A stretch of 64,000 nucleotides of DNA from Trinickia terrae (GCF_005144415.1 NZ_SWJE01000012.1:186001-250000); one strand, 5' to 3'; numbered from the stretch's first letter, positions 8,226 to 17,270 are shown. Program-made: numbers and translations. The notes: generated by a model from the letters alone, not told the origin.

Positions 8226-10502
8226 TCAGAGAAACAGCAGCGCGCCGTTCAACTCGTCTTCCCGGCGTGGACGATCCAGCCAGCCCTGCTCGACCGGCAC
8301 CGAATACAAACGCGGCGCCCCAAAGCGCGGCCAGAAATGGCACAGGCCCGGCACGACGGCCTGGACGACCGGCAAACCGATGTCGGGCCGGGTCTTGTCG
8401 ACGACCAGCACTTCCATGCCGCTCGATGAAAGCCGGCCCATGCATTGCTCGATTGCATCCTTGAGGTCGCGTGCGTCGAGGCCGGGCCGTGTCGACGGAT
8501 CGACCGCGGGCAGCGCGGGAGCCGGATACAGAAAAGCGCTCGACGACAGCTTCGACGCGTCCCACGGAGGCGGGGCATCGGCCGTGACGTCGAGCAGTTG
8601 ATTGACCTCGGTCAGCGCCCGCTGCACCGCGATATGGCTGTCGAGATGGCAGCCGAAGCCGATCGAAAAGCGCCCGCTCGCGGGATGCTCGGCCAGTGCG
8701 GCGACGACAGGTATGCCGAGGTCGTGCGTGATGTCGAGCGCCCAGAGGCGCCACCCCAGAGACGCGTATTCCGCGAGGAGAGCGTCGAACCAGGCATCGC
8801 GGAAGCTCGCCAGATCGATGCCGGGGCGCGGCGCCTGGTTGTACCACCAGATGGCCGTCGCATCGCGTTCGATCAGTTCGAGCAGGCCTTGCAGGATCGC
8901 CTCCTCCAGGCACGAACCCGCCGCACTGCCGTTCGGGTTGTGCACGCAGAACCGGAGGCCATCGGTTGAATCGGGCGTTTCGGCAAAGCAGTAGCCAAGC
9001 GGCAGCCAGCGGCGCGTCCCCGTGTTCAGCGACCATGCGGGCGTCCAGTCGATGACGTCGTCGGCGCAGAAGCGCTGCGGCACCTGCTTGCGCGCGTCGT
9101 CGGTCAATGCGTTGATGACGTCGCGGCGCTCGAACTGCTGCTCGCTGAACTGCTGGAGGTCGTTGACGTGAAGCGGCACGCCGCCGCCGTGCGCATCGCT
9201 CGTGCGCAAGGCGTTCATGCTGGCGCGCACCGACGCTTCGTCGCCCTGATAGACGCCGCTGAAGCGCTCAAGCGTCTCGCACAGCGCGCTGACGCGCGCC
9301 TGCTCATCGGTGCGGCCTTTGCCGGAGCAGATGCGGTCGAACCGGTTCGTGCACGGCATGCCAGGCGGAGAGACCAGATAGCCGGCCACGTACACCTTGC
9401 GCAGGCCGGCATGCCGCTTCGGCATCGGATGCAGATAGGCGATCGGGCCGCTGACCGGCGAGACGAGATGCCCGTAGCGCTGCATCACCTCCTGTGCGTT
9501 CGAAGCGCGAAATCCGCCTTCGCGCGACGCGAACGTCACGCCGGCGGCAAGCGACGGCGGACGCCCGGCCTGCTCCCGCATCCAGCGCGGATTGCCGCAG
9601 CGCGGACATTGCGGGCGCCGCGCCACGCGATGCGGCGCCGTTATCGACGTATCGAGGCGCCACGACAGGATCTGGCGGCGCGCCGCCTCACGGCGCGCAT
9701 CGTCGACGGCGAGCTGCTCGGCCAGCGCCGCGACGAACGCGCTGACCGCGCCCATGCCCGCCCGCGTGTGCGCCGCCGCCGGACGCATCGCCGCATCGCC
9801 ATGACGGCGCGCAAGCAGCATCTCCACCGGACGGTTCAGCGAGGTCCAGTAGCGTACGCAATCGATGCAGGGCGCGTCGTGCGCGGCGTCCGTGAAGGTC
9901 AGCAGTGGTCCGATCAGCGGCTGCACTCCGCCGGGCATCACGAGCAGCAGCGCACCGCCGCGCGCCGAGACGCGCTCGGCCAGCTCGTCGAGCTCACGCC
10001 GCGCATACGAATCGACGAGCGCAACGGTAAACGCCGCCTCCGGAACCACGTCGATGCCGCATGCCGCAAACGCGCGCTTCTGCGCCGACGCGTCGACGCC
10101 GAACGCCTCGACCGCCACGCTCAGTTGCCGAAGGCGCTCGCACGCCGCATCGCCGTCGAGCCCCGCCCGCTCGAAGAAGCCGCGCGCGGCGTCGAGCGCG
10201 GCGTCGGGCATGTCCGAGCGGACGTACGCGCGGCGCACCAGATGGTCGAGCGCCGCGAGCACCTGCCATGCGGAAAAGCCGGCCGCGAGCGCGTCGATCG
10301 TCTGGCCGATGGTCAGGCGATCGCGCAGGCAGGCCGCGACGCGCACGTAGACCGCGCCGCGCAGGACCGCGCGCTTGAACTCGTCGACGATGAACAGCGC
10401 GTCGGGTCCCGCGTCGAGCACCTGCAAGTGAGGCTTGAAGCGAAGCACGCGAGAAAAATCGTCGAGCATGGGCGTAGAGATGGGCAAAGGCGTGAACGGC
10501 AA
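8226..10502 (-). CDS. TOMM leader-binding / YcaO cyclodehydratase fusion
   Basis: A 758-residue fusion for thiazole/oxazole-modified peptide synthesis. Residues about 1-300 are the E1-like leader-binding part, with two CxxC pairs (CIDC and CPRC) that fit a structural zinc site. Residues about 330-758 are the YcaO domain, with SGKGRTDEQARVSALCETLE and GSAAGSCLEEAILQGLLELI as ATP/Mg-binding motifs. The enzyme should activate backbone amides of Cys/Ser/Thr in the precursors with ATP to form azolines. Its C-terminus (ELNGALLFL) lacks the proline-rich PxPxP tail of many YcaO cyclodehydratases. It is last in the operon FHA, kinase fusion, two precursors, YcaO. No dehydrogenase, protease or exporter gene accompanies it. 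Confidence 0.9.
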   Translation of the reverse strand: MPFTPLPISTPMLDDFSRVLRFKPHLQVLDAGPDALFIVDEFKRAVLRGAVYVRVAACLRDRLTIGQTIDALAAGFSAWQVLAALDHLVRRAYVRSDMPDAALDAARGFFERAGLDGDAACERLRQLSVAVEAFGVDASAQKRAFAACGIDVVPEAAFTVALVDSYARRELDELAERVSARGGALLLVMPGGVQPLIGPLLTFTDAAHDAPCIDCVRYWTSLNRPVEMLLARRHGDAAMRPAAAHTRAGMGAVSAFVAALAEQLAVDDARREAARRQILSWRLDTSITAPHRVARRPQCPRCGNPRWMREQAGRPPSLAAGVTFASREGGFRASNAQEVMQRYGHLVSPVSGPIAYLHPMPKRHAGLRKVYVAGYLVSPPGMPCTNRFDRICSGKGRTDEQARVSALCETLERFSGVYQGDEASVRASMNALRTSDAHGGGVPLHVNDLQQFSEQQFERRDVINALTDDARKQVPQRFCADDVIDWTPAWSLNTGTRRWLPLGYCFAETPDSTDGLRFCVHNPNGSAAGSCLEEAILQGLLELIERDATAIWWYNQAPRPGIDLASFRDAWFDALLAEYASLGWRLWALDITHDLGIPVVAALAEHPASGRFSIGFGCHLDSHIAVQRALTEVNQLLDVTADAPPPWDASKLSSSAFLYPAPALPAVDPSTRPGLDARDLKDAIEQCMGRLSSSGMEVLVVDKTRPDIGLPVVQAVVPGLCHFWPRFGAPRLYSVPVEQGWLDRPRREDELNGALLFL

Positions 10503-10553
10503 GGCTGCCGCCCGGCGCGCCGGCGCATGGCGGCCGGCGCGGCCGGACGGCGC

Positions 10554-10907
10554 TCAGCAGCAGGTGAACAGGTAGTTCGGACCCGCATCGTTGTAGGCGG
10601 CGAGCGCGATGGCTTCCTCCCCGACATGCGCCGGACGCAGCGGCACGCCGAACGTCATCGCGTTGTGCGGCAGATTCCAGCTCTGCTCGGCCTCATCCCA
10701 GCCGTAGCCGGCCGGCGCCTCGCTGATCTTCAGGTCGATGATCCACGGGCATTGATAGTCGAAGTAGCGGGCCAGCGCATCGTTCGGATCTTTCAGCAGG
10801 ACGGCCTTGAAGACCGGGTCTTCCCAGGAAAGCGCGATGGCGCGCAGATAGACTTCCTGGAATTCCAGCATCGACTCTTGCGTGGGGACGGTGTTGTTCG
10901 TTGACAT
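10554..10907 (-). CDS. TOMM precursor peptide, copy A (ends Thr-Cys-Cys)
   Basis: A 117-residue protein with a leader resembling the nitrile hydratase alpha subunit: AIALSWEDPVFKAVLLKDP, then DALARYFDYQCPW. This matches the BMA_0021/BMA_0022-type TOMM precursors known from Burkholderia. The C-terminus is NYLFTCC, so the only clear heterocyclisable tail is Thr-Cys-Cys. The paralogous gene starts upstream with a 2-bp gap (stop of copy B, then start of copy A), and the YcaO gene follows 51 bp downstream. The two precursors share the leader pattern and an ALAAYN motif before the tail. The long leader and tiny core are unusual; the mature product cannot be predicted. Confidence 0.85.
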   Translation of the reverse strand: MSTNNTVPTQESMLEFQEVYLRAIALSWEDPVFKAVLLKDPNDALARYFDYQCPWIIDLKISEAPAGYGWDEAEQSWNLPHNAMTFGVPLRPAHVGEEAIALAAYNDAGPNYLFTCC

Positions 10908-10909
10908 GC

Positions 10910-11281
10910 TCAGAGTTCCTCACATTGTTCGGCGAAAGTCGGCAAGCTGATGTGCTTGGCGTTATACGCGGCGAGCGCCGCTGCGTACTGCTCCCGTCGC
11001 GCCGGGGCGGGCGGCAGCACGAGCTCGAGGCTGTTGTTCTCGAGCGCGGTCCAGCCACCGTTCGAAACCGGCGTCCACTCGGCAGTGTCGAAGTTCACCT
11101 TCAAGGCGAGCTTGAACGGATAGCGGTAGCCGAAGCGCTCGCGCAGCGCCTCCTTGGGATTCGCTTTCAGGCGCTCGCGGAACGCCTCGTCGTGCCAGGT
11201 GGCGGCGATCGCCTGAATGATGACCGCGCGATATTCGAGGAACTGCTGGTAGGTCGGAAAACTGCTGTCGAGACTGCTCAT
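10910..11281 (-). CDS. TOMM precursor peptide, copy B
   Basis: A 123-residue paralogue of the neighbouring precursor. The leader contains YRAVIIQAIAATWHDEAF, then ERLKANPKEALRERFGYRYP, again like the nitrile hydratase alpha subunit. The tail after ALAAYN is KHISLPTFAEQCEEL, with only one Cys, one Thr and one Ser. I chose the ATG at 11281 because the leader begins there; it overlaps the stop of the kinase fusion by four bases (ATGA), so translation is probably coupled. Whether this copy is modified, or acts as a partner or immunity-like protein, is not visible in the sequence. Confidence 0.8.
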   Translation of the reverse strand: MSSLDSSFPTYQQFLEYRAVIIQAIAATWHDEAFRERLKANPKEALRERFGYRYPFKLALKVNFDTAEWTPVSNGGWTALENNSLELVLPPAPARREQYAAALAAYNAKHISLPTFAEQCEEL

Positions 11282-14200
11282 TGAAGCGCTCCTGTGGTGA
11301 GGGTGTTGCAAGCTGACGCTGATTCGATATCGTCTGTCCGCCGCAGGCGCGCCAGCATCTCGCGCGCGCTCGCGGCCGTGCGCGACATGCCGGCCGCGAG
11401 CGCCGCGTCGAGCGCTGCGCGGCAGACTTCGCTCGCGGCGCCGCACGATTCGCCCGCCGCCGCATGGATCAGGTACTGCGCTTTCTTCAGCAGCAGTTCG
11501 GCTTCGTAGTAGCGCTCGCTCATCTCGCGGCACAGCGCGAGGCACGCGTCGATCTCGCGCAGGGCGGAGCGCCAGTCGCCGCGCGCCGCGTCGATCTCCG
11601 CGATCAGCGAGGCGTAGTACGTCAGGCCGAGCAGGCAGCCCGAGCCGCGCAATGCGTCGATGTGCGCGACGACGGCGTCCCGGTCTCCTCCGGACCACGC
11701 GTGGATGATGGCCGCATAGCGCTCGACGGCGCTGAGCCCGTAGAGGCTCGACAGGCGCAGGATGATCTCGGTCGTGGCGCGCGCGCCGGCGCGGTCGCCG
11801 GCGCATTGCTGCATGCGGGCGAAGTACATCAGCGTGACGCCGAGCGTCGGCAGGTGATCGGTGCAGGTCGCGCGGTGCACGGCGTCGCGCGCCATCGCGA
11901 GTGAGGGTTCCGGATCGTCCTGCATGTGCCACATGACGCTCGCCAGCGCGGCCATCGACCAGGCCCGGGTGTCGAGGCCGAAGACGCGCCGGTGGCCGGC
12001 GTCGCGCGCCACGTCGTAGCCGGCCAGCGCCGCTTCGAGCGCCGCGCGCGCCGCCGGGTAGTGGCCGTCGATCCAGAGGCTCATGCCCTGCATCGAGCGG
12101 GCCGCCACGCGGATGCCGGGATCGTTCGAGCTGGCTGCGAGGCCGAGCAGTTGCACGACGATGCGCTGCACGGCGGCGCGATCGCTGGCGACGTGATGGC
12201 GGGTGGCCACCGTCCAGAGCGCGCTCGCGACGAGCTGTGCGTCGTCGAGGCCGTCTACCTGACGCAGCAGGCGTTCGGCGTGACCGTGCACCTGCGGATC
12301 GGCCCAGCCGAAGCGCGCCATCATCGCGTGCACCAGCGCCAGGTCGGCGCGGGCCTCGTCGCGCGCCTGCCCCGCGTAGTCGCAGCGCGTCAGCCAATCG
12401 CGCACCATCTGGGCATAGCGGATCGCATCGTCGTGCAGCGCCCGCTCGAGCGCGCGCTGCGCCGCACGGATACCGTAGGGGACAGCCTCCGCGAATGCCT
12501 GCGCGCGCACGAAATGCTGCGCGATGTTGAGGGTCTGCATGCCGCTGCCGCGCTCGGGCCGCAGGCCGAGCGCGCGTGCGACGCACGCATGGTTGCGGCG
12601 CCGGACCGCCGCCGGCATCGATTCGTAGGCCGCCTCGCGAATCAGCGCGTGGCGGAACGCGTACGACACCCCGTCGAGCCGGTGCTGCGCGTAGATGACG
12701 CGTGCTTCCAGCAGCCGCTTCAGATGCTCGTCGAGCACGGCGGGCTCGTAGGAAGAGACGTCGGCGAGCAGCCGCGCGTCAACTTCGAGACCGATCGTCG
12801 CGGCCAGCTGCGCGGTGTCGCGCGCGCCGTCGATGCGGTCGAGCGCGAGTTCGAGCATGTCGCGCAGCGTGCCTGGCAGCGGATAGCGATCGGGCACGCC
12901 GATTCCCTGGGCGTCCGGCGCCGCGCCGCTGATCACCAGCTCGCGCACGATCTCCTCGGCGAACAGCGGGATGCCGGCCGTGTGCTTGGTGAGCGCATCG
13001 AGCGCGGACGCGTCGATGCCGGGCCTGTCGAGCAGCACCGCGATCAGCCGGCGCGTATCGCTGCGCGACAGGCGCCGCAGCGTCATGCGGTCGGTGCCGG
13101 CGCGCCACCGCTCGAGCGCTTCGGGGCGCGACGTCATGACGATGCATACGGACCGGCACGACGGCGAGCGCCGCAGCGATTCGATGAATTCGGCGCTCGC
13201 GCGATCGATCCACTGCACGTCTTCGACGACGAACAGCACGGCCCCGCCGCCGCCGAGCGAAACGACGATCTCGCGCAGGACCTCGAACAACGCCTGTTGC
13301 TGCCGCACGCTCGACCAGGGCAGGCTGCCGGGCTCCCGCGCTACACCGAGCCAGGCCGCGAGCGTGGCGCGCGCGGCGGCGCGGTCGCAATCGAGAGGCT
13401 CGATCATGCGGTCGATGGCGGCCAGCGCCGCGGCGGTCTCTCCGTCGGCATCGATGTGCCAATGCGCGGCCACGAAGCGCAGCAAGGGAAACAGCGCGTG
13501 ATTGACGCGCTCGGGCAGGCATGCGCACCAGGCGAATGCCTGCCCCGTCTTGCGCACCGTTTCGCAAAGGTCGTAGACGAGCCGCGATTTGCCGATGCCC
13601 GGTTCGCCGATCACGAGCCGGGCGGGACGCAGCGGCGGATTCTCGTCCTGCGCGTCCGGCCCCGGGGCCGCCACGCTGCGCCAGGTGCGAAGCAGCGTCT
13701 CGCGTTCGCGATCGCGGCCGATCATCGGCGGCGCTTCGCTGCGGTCCAGCGAATCGAACGAAGCGTGCTCGTGACGTTCGCCGAGCAGCGTGTAAACGCG
13801 CTGGGACGGGTGGCCGGCCCGCGCGAACCTGAGCGGGGCCGGCGCATGGTCGATATGGCGCTCCAGCAACTGACGGGCGTCCTCGGTGAGCAGGATGCTG
13901 CCCGGCGAAGCCAGCCGCAGCAGCTTCGCGGCCGTGGCCGCGGTTGCGCCGCCGGCCGTGAGCGGCGCCTGCGCGAGGATCGGGCCGGCGTGGATCGCCG
14001 CGGCAATCTCGACGCCTGGACAGCCTGCCGTCTCGCGGCCGCCGGGCAGCGCCGGCGCCTCGTGCCGGGCGCGGCCCGCCTGCCGCATCATCTCGAGAGC
14101 GGCACGCGCGGCGCGGCGCGCCGGGCGGTCGATGCCGTCCTGCGTGCCGAAATAGAAGAGCAACGTATCGCCGAGCTTGCCGCACGCTTCGCCGCCATAA

Positions 14201-15381
14201 CCGACCGCGATGTCGGCGCACTTCGTCAGCCATTGCTGCTCGCAGGCTTCGAGCGCGTCGAGGCAGGCGGCGTCGGCTGCCGCGTGCGACGCTTCGGCGG
14301 CGACGCCCGCATGGCAGCACAGCACCGTGACTTGCCGGTAGACGCCAGCCTCGCCGTTGCCGGTTCCCGTCCGCGAGACCTCTGCGCGCCTATGCGAGGC
14401 GCGCCGGTAATCGAACTCGCCGACGAGCGCCTGAAAGGGCAGCGCCCGGAACTGCGCCGCCAGCTCGTCGGCGGACGCCGCGCGCCGCCGCGGATCCTTG
14501 TTCAACGCGAGCCGCAGCACGGTGCCGAGCGGATGAGCCGCGATGGCCGGCGGCAGCGCCACGTCGACAGGACTCAAGTGCTGATAGAGGATCTCGGCGA
14601 TGCTCGCGCCCTGCATCACGGCATGACCGGTCAGGCATTCGATGACGAGCAGGCCCCAGGCATAGAGATCGGTTCGGATCGTCGGGGCCTCGTTACGCAA
14701 CTGCTCGGGCGCACAGTATTGCGGCGAGCCGAGCACTTCGGTCGACTGCGTCGGCGTGCGGCCATCCGCCTGCGCGGCGCCGGGGAGTAGCGCGCCGATG
14801 CCGAAGTCGAGAATCTTCGCGTGCGGGACGCCGTCGGTCATCGTCACCATCACGTTCTGCGGCGTGAGGTCGCGATGCACGACGCCCTGCCGGTGCGCGG
14901 CGGCGAGGCCCTCGAGCACCTGCGTCATCAACAGCCCCGTCGTGACCGCGGAGAGTGCGCCTTCGGCCGCGAGCATGTCGCGCAGCGTCCTGCCCGGCAC
15001 ATGCTCGAAGACGGCGAACAGCCGGCCGTCGGGCGTCTGCCCCTTGTCGAGCAAGGCGACGACGTGCGGGTGGTGAAGCGTTTCGCACAGCCGCGTCTCG
15101 CGTGCAAAGCGTGTGCGCGAACGCTCGCGCTCGACAGCGGTGCGCGCCGTGTCCTCGCGCATCAGCTTGATGGCGACGGTTCGTCCGGTGTCGATCCGCA
15201 CCGCCCGATAGACCCATCCGCCGCCGCCCTCGCCGAGCAGCGCGCCGAGCCGATAGCCGTGCATCCCGCGCAGTTCGGCGGCCGGCATCTGCCCGGTGGC
15301 GCGAGGCGGCGGAAATGCGTCGTCCGCGGCGAGCGCGGGCATGCGTGAATCGGCAGCCGAAGCCAGTGTGGCGGGAGGCAT
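11278..15381 (-). CDS. TOMM-system Ser/Thr kinase / cyclase-like / ATPase fusion protein
   Basis: A 1367-residue protein with four parts. (1) A Hanks-type kinase, about 40-310, with GEGGGGWVY, VAIKLM, VVHRDLTPQN and ILDFGIGAL, so it looks catalytically complete. (2) A class III nucleotide-cyclase-like domain, about 345-540, in which the usual VTVLFAD metal-binding segment reads VTVLCCHAG; the first Asp is lost while GDTLLFYFG keeps the second. (3) An AAA/STAND-type ATPase, with Walker A GEPGIGKSRL near 595 and Walker B VLFVVEDVQW. (4) A helical TPR-like C-terminus to 1367. This architecture is the TOMM-associated kinase/cyclase fusion. It lies 7 bp after the FHA gene and overlaps precursor B by 4 bp. 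Role in export, regulation or self-protection is unproven. Confidence 0.9.
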   Translation of the reverse strand: MPPATLASAADSRMPALAADDAFPPPRATGQMPAAELRGMHGYRLGALLGEGGGGWVYRAVRIDTGRTVAIKLMREDTARTAVERERSRTRFARETRLCETLHHPHVVALLDKGQTPDGRLFAVFEHVPGRTLRDMLAAEGALSAVTTGLLMTQVLEGLAAAHRQGVVHRDLTPQNVMVTMTDGVPHAKILDFGIGALLPGAAQADGRTPTQSTEVLGSPQYCAPEQLRNEAPTIRTDLYAWGLLVIECLTGHAVMQGASIAEILYQHLSPVDVALPPAIAAHPLGTVLRLALNKDPRRRAASADELAAQFRALPFQALVGEFDYRRASHRRAEVSRTGTGNGEAGVYRQVTVLCCHAGVAAEASHAAADAACLDALEACEQQWLTKCADIAVGYGGEACGKLGDTLLFYFGTQDGIDRPARRAARAALEMMRQAGRARHEAPALPGGRETAGCPGVEIAAAIHAGPILAQAPLTAGGATAATAAKLLRLASPGSILLTEDARQLLERHIDHAPAPLRFARAGHPSQRVYTLLGERHEHASFDSLDRSEAPPMIGRDRERETLLRTWRSVAAPGPDAQDENPPLRPARLVIGEPGIGKSRLVYDLCETVRKTGQAFAWCACLPERVNHALFPLLRFVAAHWHIDADGETAAALAAIDRMIEPLDCDRAAARATLAAWLGVAREPGSLPWSSVRQQQALFEVLREIVVSLGGGGAVLFVVEDVQWIDRASAEFIESLRRSPSCRSVCIVMTSRPEALERWRAGTDRMTLRRLSRSDTRRLIAVLLDRPGIDASALDALTKHTAGIPLFAEEIVRELVISGAAPDAQGIGVPDRYPLPGTLRDMLELALDRIDGARDTAQLAATIGLEVDARLLADVSSYEPAVLDEHLKRLLEARVIYAQHRLDGVSYAFRHALIREAAYESMPAAVRRRNHACVARALGLRPERGSGMQTLNIAQHFVRAQAFAEAVPYGIRAAQRALERALHDDAIRYAQMVRDWLTRCDYAGQARDEARADLALVHAMMARFGWADPQVHGHAERLLRQVDGLDDAQLVASALWTVATRHHVASDRAAVQRIVVQLLGLAASSNDPGIRVAARSMQGMSLWIDGHYPAARAALEAALAGYDVARDAGHRRVFGLDTRAWSMAALASVMWHMQDDPEPSLAMARDAVHRATCTDHLPTLGVTLMYFARMQQCAGDRAGARATTEIILRLSSLYGLSAVERYAAIIHAWSGGDRDAVVAHIDALRGSGCLLGLTYYASLIAEIDAARGDWRSALREIDACLALCREMSERYYEAELLLKKAQYLIHAAAGESCGAASEVCRAALDAALAAGMSRTAASAREMLARLRRTDDIESASACNTLTTGALQ

Positions 15382-15388
15382 GGCGCGA

Positions 15389-16399
15389 CTACGTAGGCAG
15401 CGCGTGCAGCATCAGGTCGTCGTGCGCTGCGTGCGGCACGAAGCCATGCGCAGGCTCCGCGGGCAGCCACTGGCATTCGAGCCGCTCGCCGCGAAAGACC
15501 CGGAACGCGACACAGCCGAAGCGCACGCTGCCGCGCCGGCGCTCGACGAACTCGATCGCGCCGTTGCCCGGCAGCGCCGCGAACTGCGCACGGGCGCGAT
15601 GAATGTGGACATTGACGTGCGGCACGTCGATTCCGAGCATGCGCGCCAGCGTCTCCACCTCGACCCATCCTTGCGAGGCGCTGTCGTAGCCCGTCTGCAT
15701 GTCGGCAAAACGAGCGCGCGCGAGGGTGGCCAAGGAGTAATGATGCGACCGCTCGCCGAGATCCACCGTGCCGCCGCGCGTATGCAGCACCGCGCGCACA
15801 TGTTCCTCGTTCGAGCTGACCGTGAATTCGATACGCTGCGGCAGCGTCGACAAGCCGGCCGGCACGGCGAGCGCAAGCGTCGAATCCTTGTGCGCCAGCG
15901 TCAGCCGCCAGCTGAGGTTGCCGGTCGTCACGAGATCGCCGTCGCGCAGCACGCGAAGCTCGCCGCGGTCGTCGCACAGCCATTCGCCCGACGAGGAGCG
16001 CACGACCATGACCGCGGGCGTCGCGTCGCCCGACAGCATGTGCGCGGAGTCGAGCACGATGGGACGCGCGGGCGCGCGCACGGGCCATAGCATGTCGGCG
16101 GGGTCCGACAGGTCGTCGACATGCCAGCAGACGTCCGTGGCCTTGCCGAAGCGGATCGTGTCGCCCTCGCGCAGCGTCGCGTGCTCGCCGTCCCGCAGCA
16201 GCGTTCCGGACAGCAGCGTGCCGTTGCGGCTCTGGTCACGCAGTTCCCAGCGCCCGCCTTTGAAGCGGATGCACGCATGCATTCGCGAAACGTGGTTGCC
16301 AGGAGTCACGGTATCGCAGCGCGCCTCGTCTCTTCCGAAAACGTGCTGTGCCCGCAACAAGCAGGATTCCCCCGACACGCTGTTTTTTAGTGTCGCCAT
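15389..16399 (-). CDS. FHA-domain protein of the TOMM operon
   Basis: A 336-residue protein. The N-terminal forkhead-associated domain has FGRDEARCDTV, then HVSRMHACIRF and LRDQSRNGTLLSG, the conserved GR, SRxH and NG phosphothreonine-binding positions. A second FHA-like fold with weaker motifs seems to follow around 110-185 (WLCDDRGELRVLRDGDLV), and the remainder is unassigned. It is the first gene of the TOMM operon, directly before the kinase fusion, so it probably binds phosphorylated kinase or a kinase substrate (inference). The ATG at 16399 is preferred; a start 12 codons upstream is possible. It is transcribed from the long intergenic region shared with the Cys-rich gene. Confidence 0.82.
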   Translation of the reverse strand: MATLKNSVSGESCLLRAQHVFGRDEARCDTVTPGNHVSRMHACIRFKGGRWELRDQSRNGTLLSGTLLRDGEHATLREGDTIRFGKATDVCWHVDDLSDPADMLWPVRAPARPIVLDSAHMLSGDATPAVMVVRSSSGEWLCDDRGELRVLRDGDLVTTGNLSWRLTLAHKDSTLALAVPAGLSTLPQRIEFTVSSNEEHVRAVLHTRGGTVDLGERSHHYSLATLARARFADMQTGYDSASQGWVEVETLARMLGIDVPHVNVHIHRARAQFAALPGNGAIEFVERRRGSVRFGCVAFRVFRGERLECQWLPAEPAHGFVPHAAHDDLMLHALPT

Positions 16400-16889
16400 C
16401 GCCCGTCGTGTCTTGGTTTTCGCCCGATCGCTCAATGCGGCAATCGAGCCGGCGACTGGTCAATCGCCGTGGTTGATAACCGAAGTTGCCATTTGCTGCC
16501 GAAACCCTTCAAACACATTTGATGGGCACGATTTTGGATTCGCTTTGAAACAGGACTTGCCCCTGAGACATCACCGCGATTTGCGCTCGCATTACGCATT
16601 ATTCTCCGGACTGGTTTTATCGGGCCATCGATGCCCTGTCCGATTTTCGCGACGATGTTGCCCGAGATTAAAAAACTAGGCAAGCGACGCAATATGCGTA
16701 TTGGCTAAAAAATCGTGAATTTTATGTGATGGCGAGAGACACGGTGCGCACCGGCTTTGACGAATATGCGCATTGAATTTCAGACGCCGCAAACGGTGTT
16801 ATTGGGTGTAATGGATTCACCTGCTGCGGTCATCCACGATACGCCCACTCGTCGCAGTGACGAGCAACCTGAATAACGTGGAGAAGAAA
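16400..16889. other. 490-bp divergent promoter region of the TOMM island
   Basis: An intergenic stretch that is clearly richer in A/T than its surroundings, between the TOMM operon (leftward) and the Cys-rich/patatin pair (rightward). It holds two copies of AATATGCGYATTG (16691-16703 and 16763-16775), 72 bp apart. No coding sequence is supported. It probably carries both promoters; no clear sigma-70 boxes are claimed. Confidence 0.45.
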
Positions 16890-17270
16890 ATGAGCCAATG
16901 TCCCGGTTGTCAAAGCGGTGTCGTTCCCGATTTCACCAAGGAAGGCTTCGGTGGCCAAAGTCTGGTCGCGACGTCGCAAGACATCACGTCCACTCACACC
17001 CCTGAGAGCCTCCAGCAGCAACTCAGCTCAGAAGGCGTGCTTGCCCTCGCCGTCAGCGCATGCGTCGGCGCATCCTACTCCTCGGGGAAAGTCTGCTTCA
17101 ATTTCCCGATTTTCGGGAACATCTGCATCAACGTTCCCATCCATATCCCGGTTGGCGCCCAACTGAAGGTTTGCGCATCGACTTGCGGCTCGTTCATTCC
17201 GACGGGCCTGAAGATCACCGTGTACGTAAACAATGTCGCTGTGTACAACACCAGCTGGGGCCGGTGCTAA
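16890..17270 (+). CDS. Small cysteine-rich protein of unknown function
   Basis: A 126-residue protein that I do not recognise. It begins MSQCPGCQSG and has eight cysteines in all, the last at the extreme C-terminus (WGRC). The N-terminal third is polar; the rest is hydrophobic and beta-like (FNFPIFGNICINVPIHIPVG). There is no Sec signal peptide. The ATG at 16890 has GGAGAAG just upstream, better than a start 11 codons earlier. It is divergent from the TOMM operon and sits 217 bp before a patatin gene, with a strong hairpin between. A short leader-like N-terminus plus Cys-rich C-terminus would fit a secreted or modified peptide, but that is inference. Confidence 0.7.
   Translation: MSQCPGCQSGVVPDFTKEGFGGQSLVATSQDITSTHTPESLQQQLSSEGVLALAVSACVGASYSSGKVCFNFPIFGNICINVPIHIPVGAQLKVCASTCGSFIPTGLKITVYVNNVAVYNTSWGRC

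Noticed and set aside
10910-12586. Long leftward frame that ends in precursor B
   Set aside because: Only the last 123 codons (from 11281) encode the precursor; the rest lies in a wrong frame of the kinase fusion.
11926-14790. Very long rightward open frame opposite the kinase fusion
   Set aside because: It is antisense to a clearly recognised multi-domain protein, and its translation is Arg/His/Ala-rich shadow sequence caused by high G/C.
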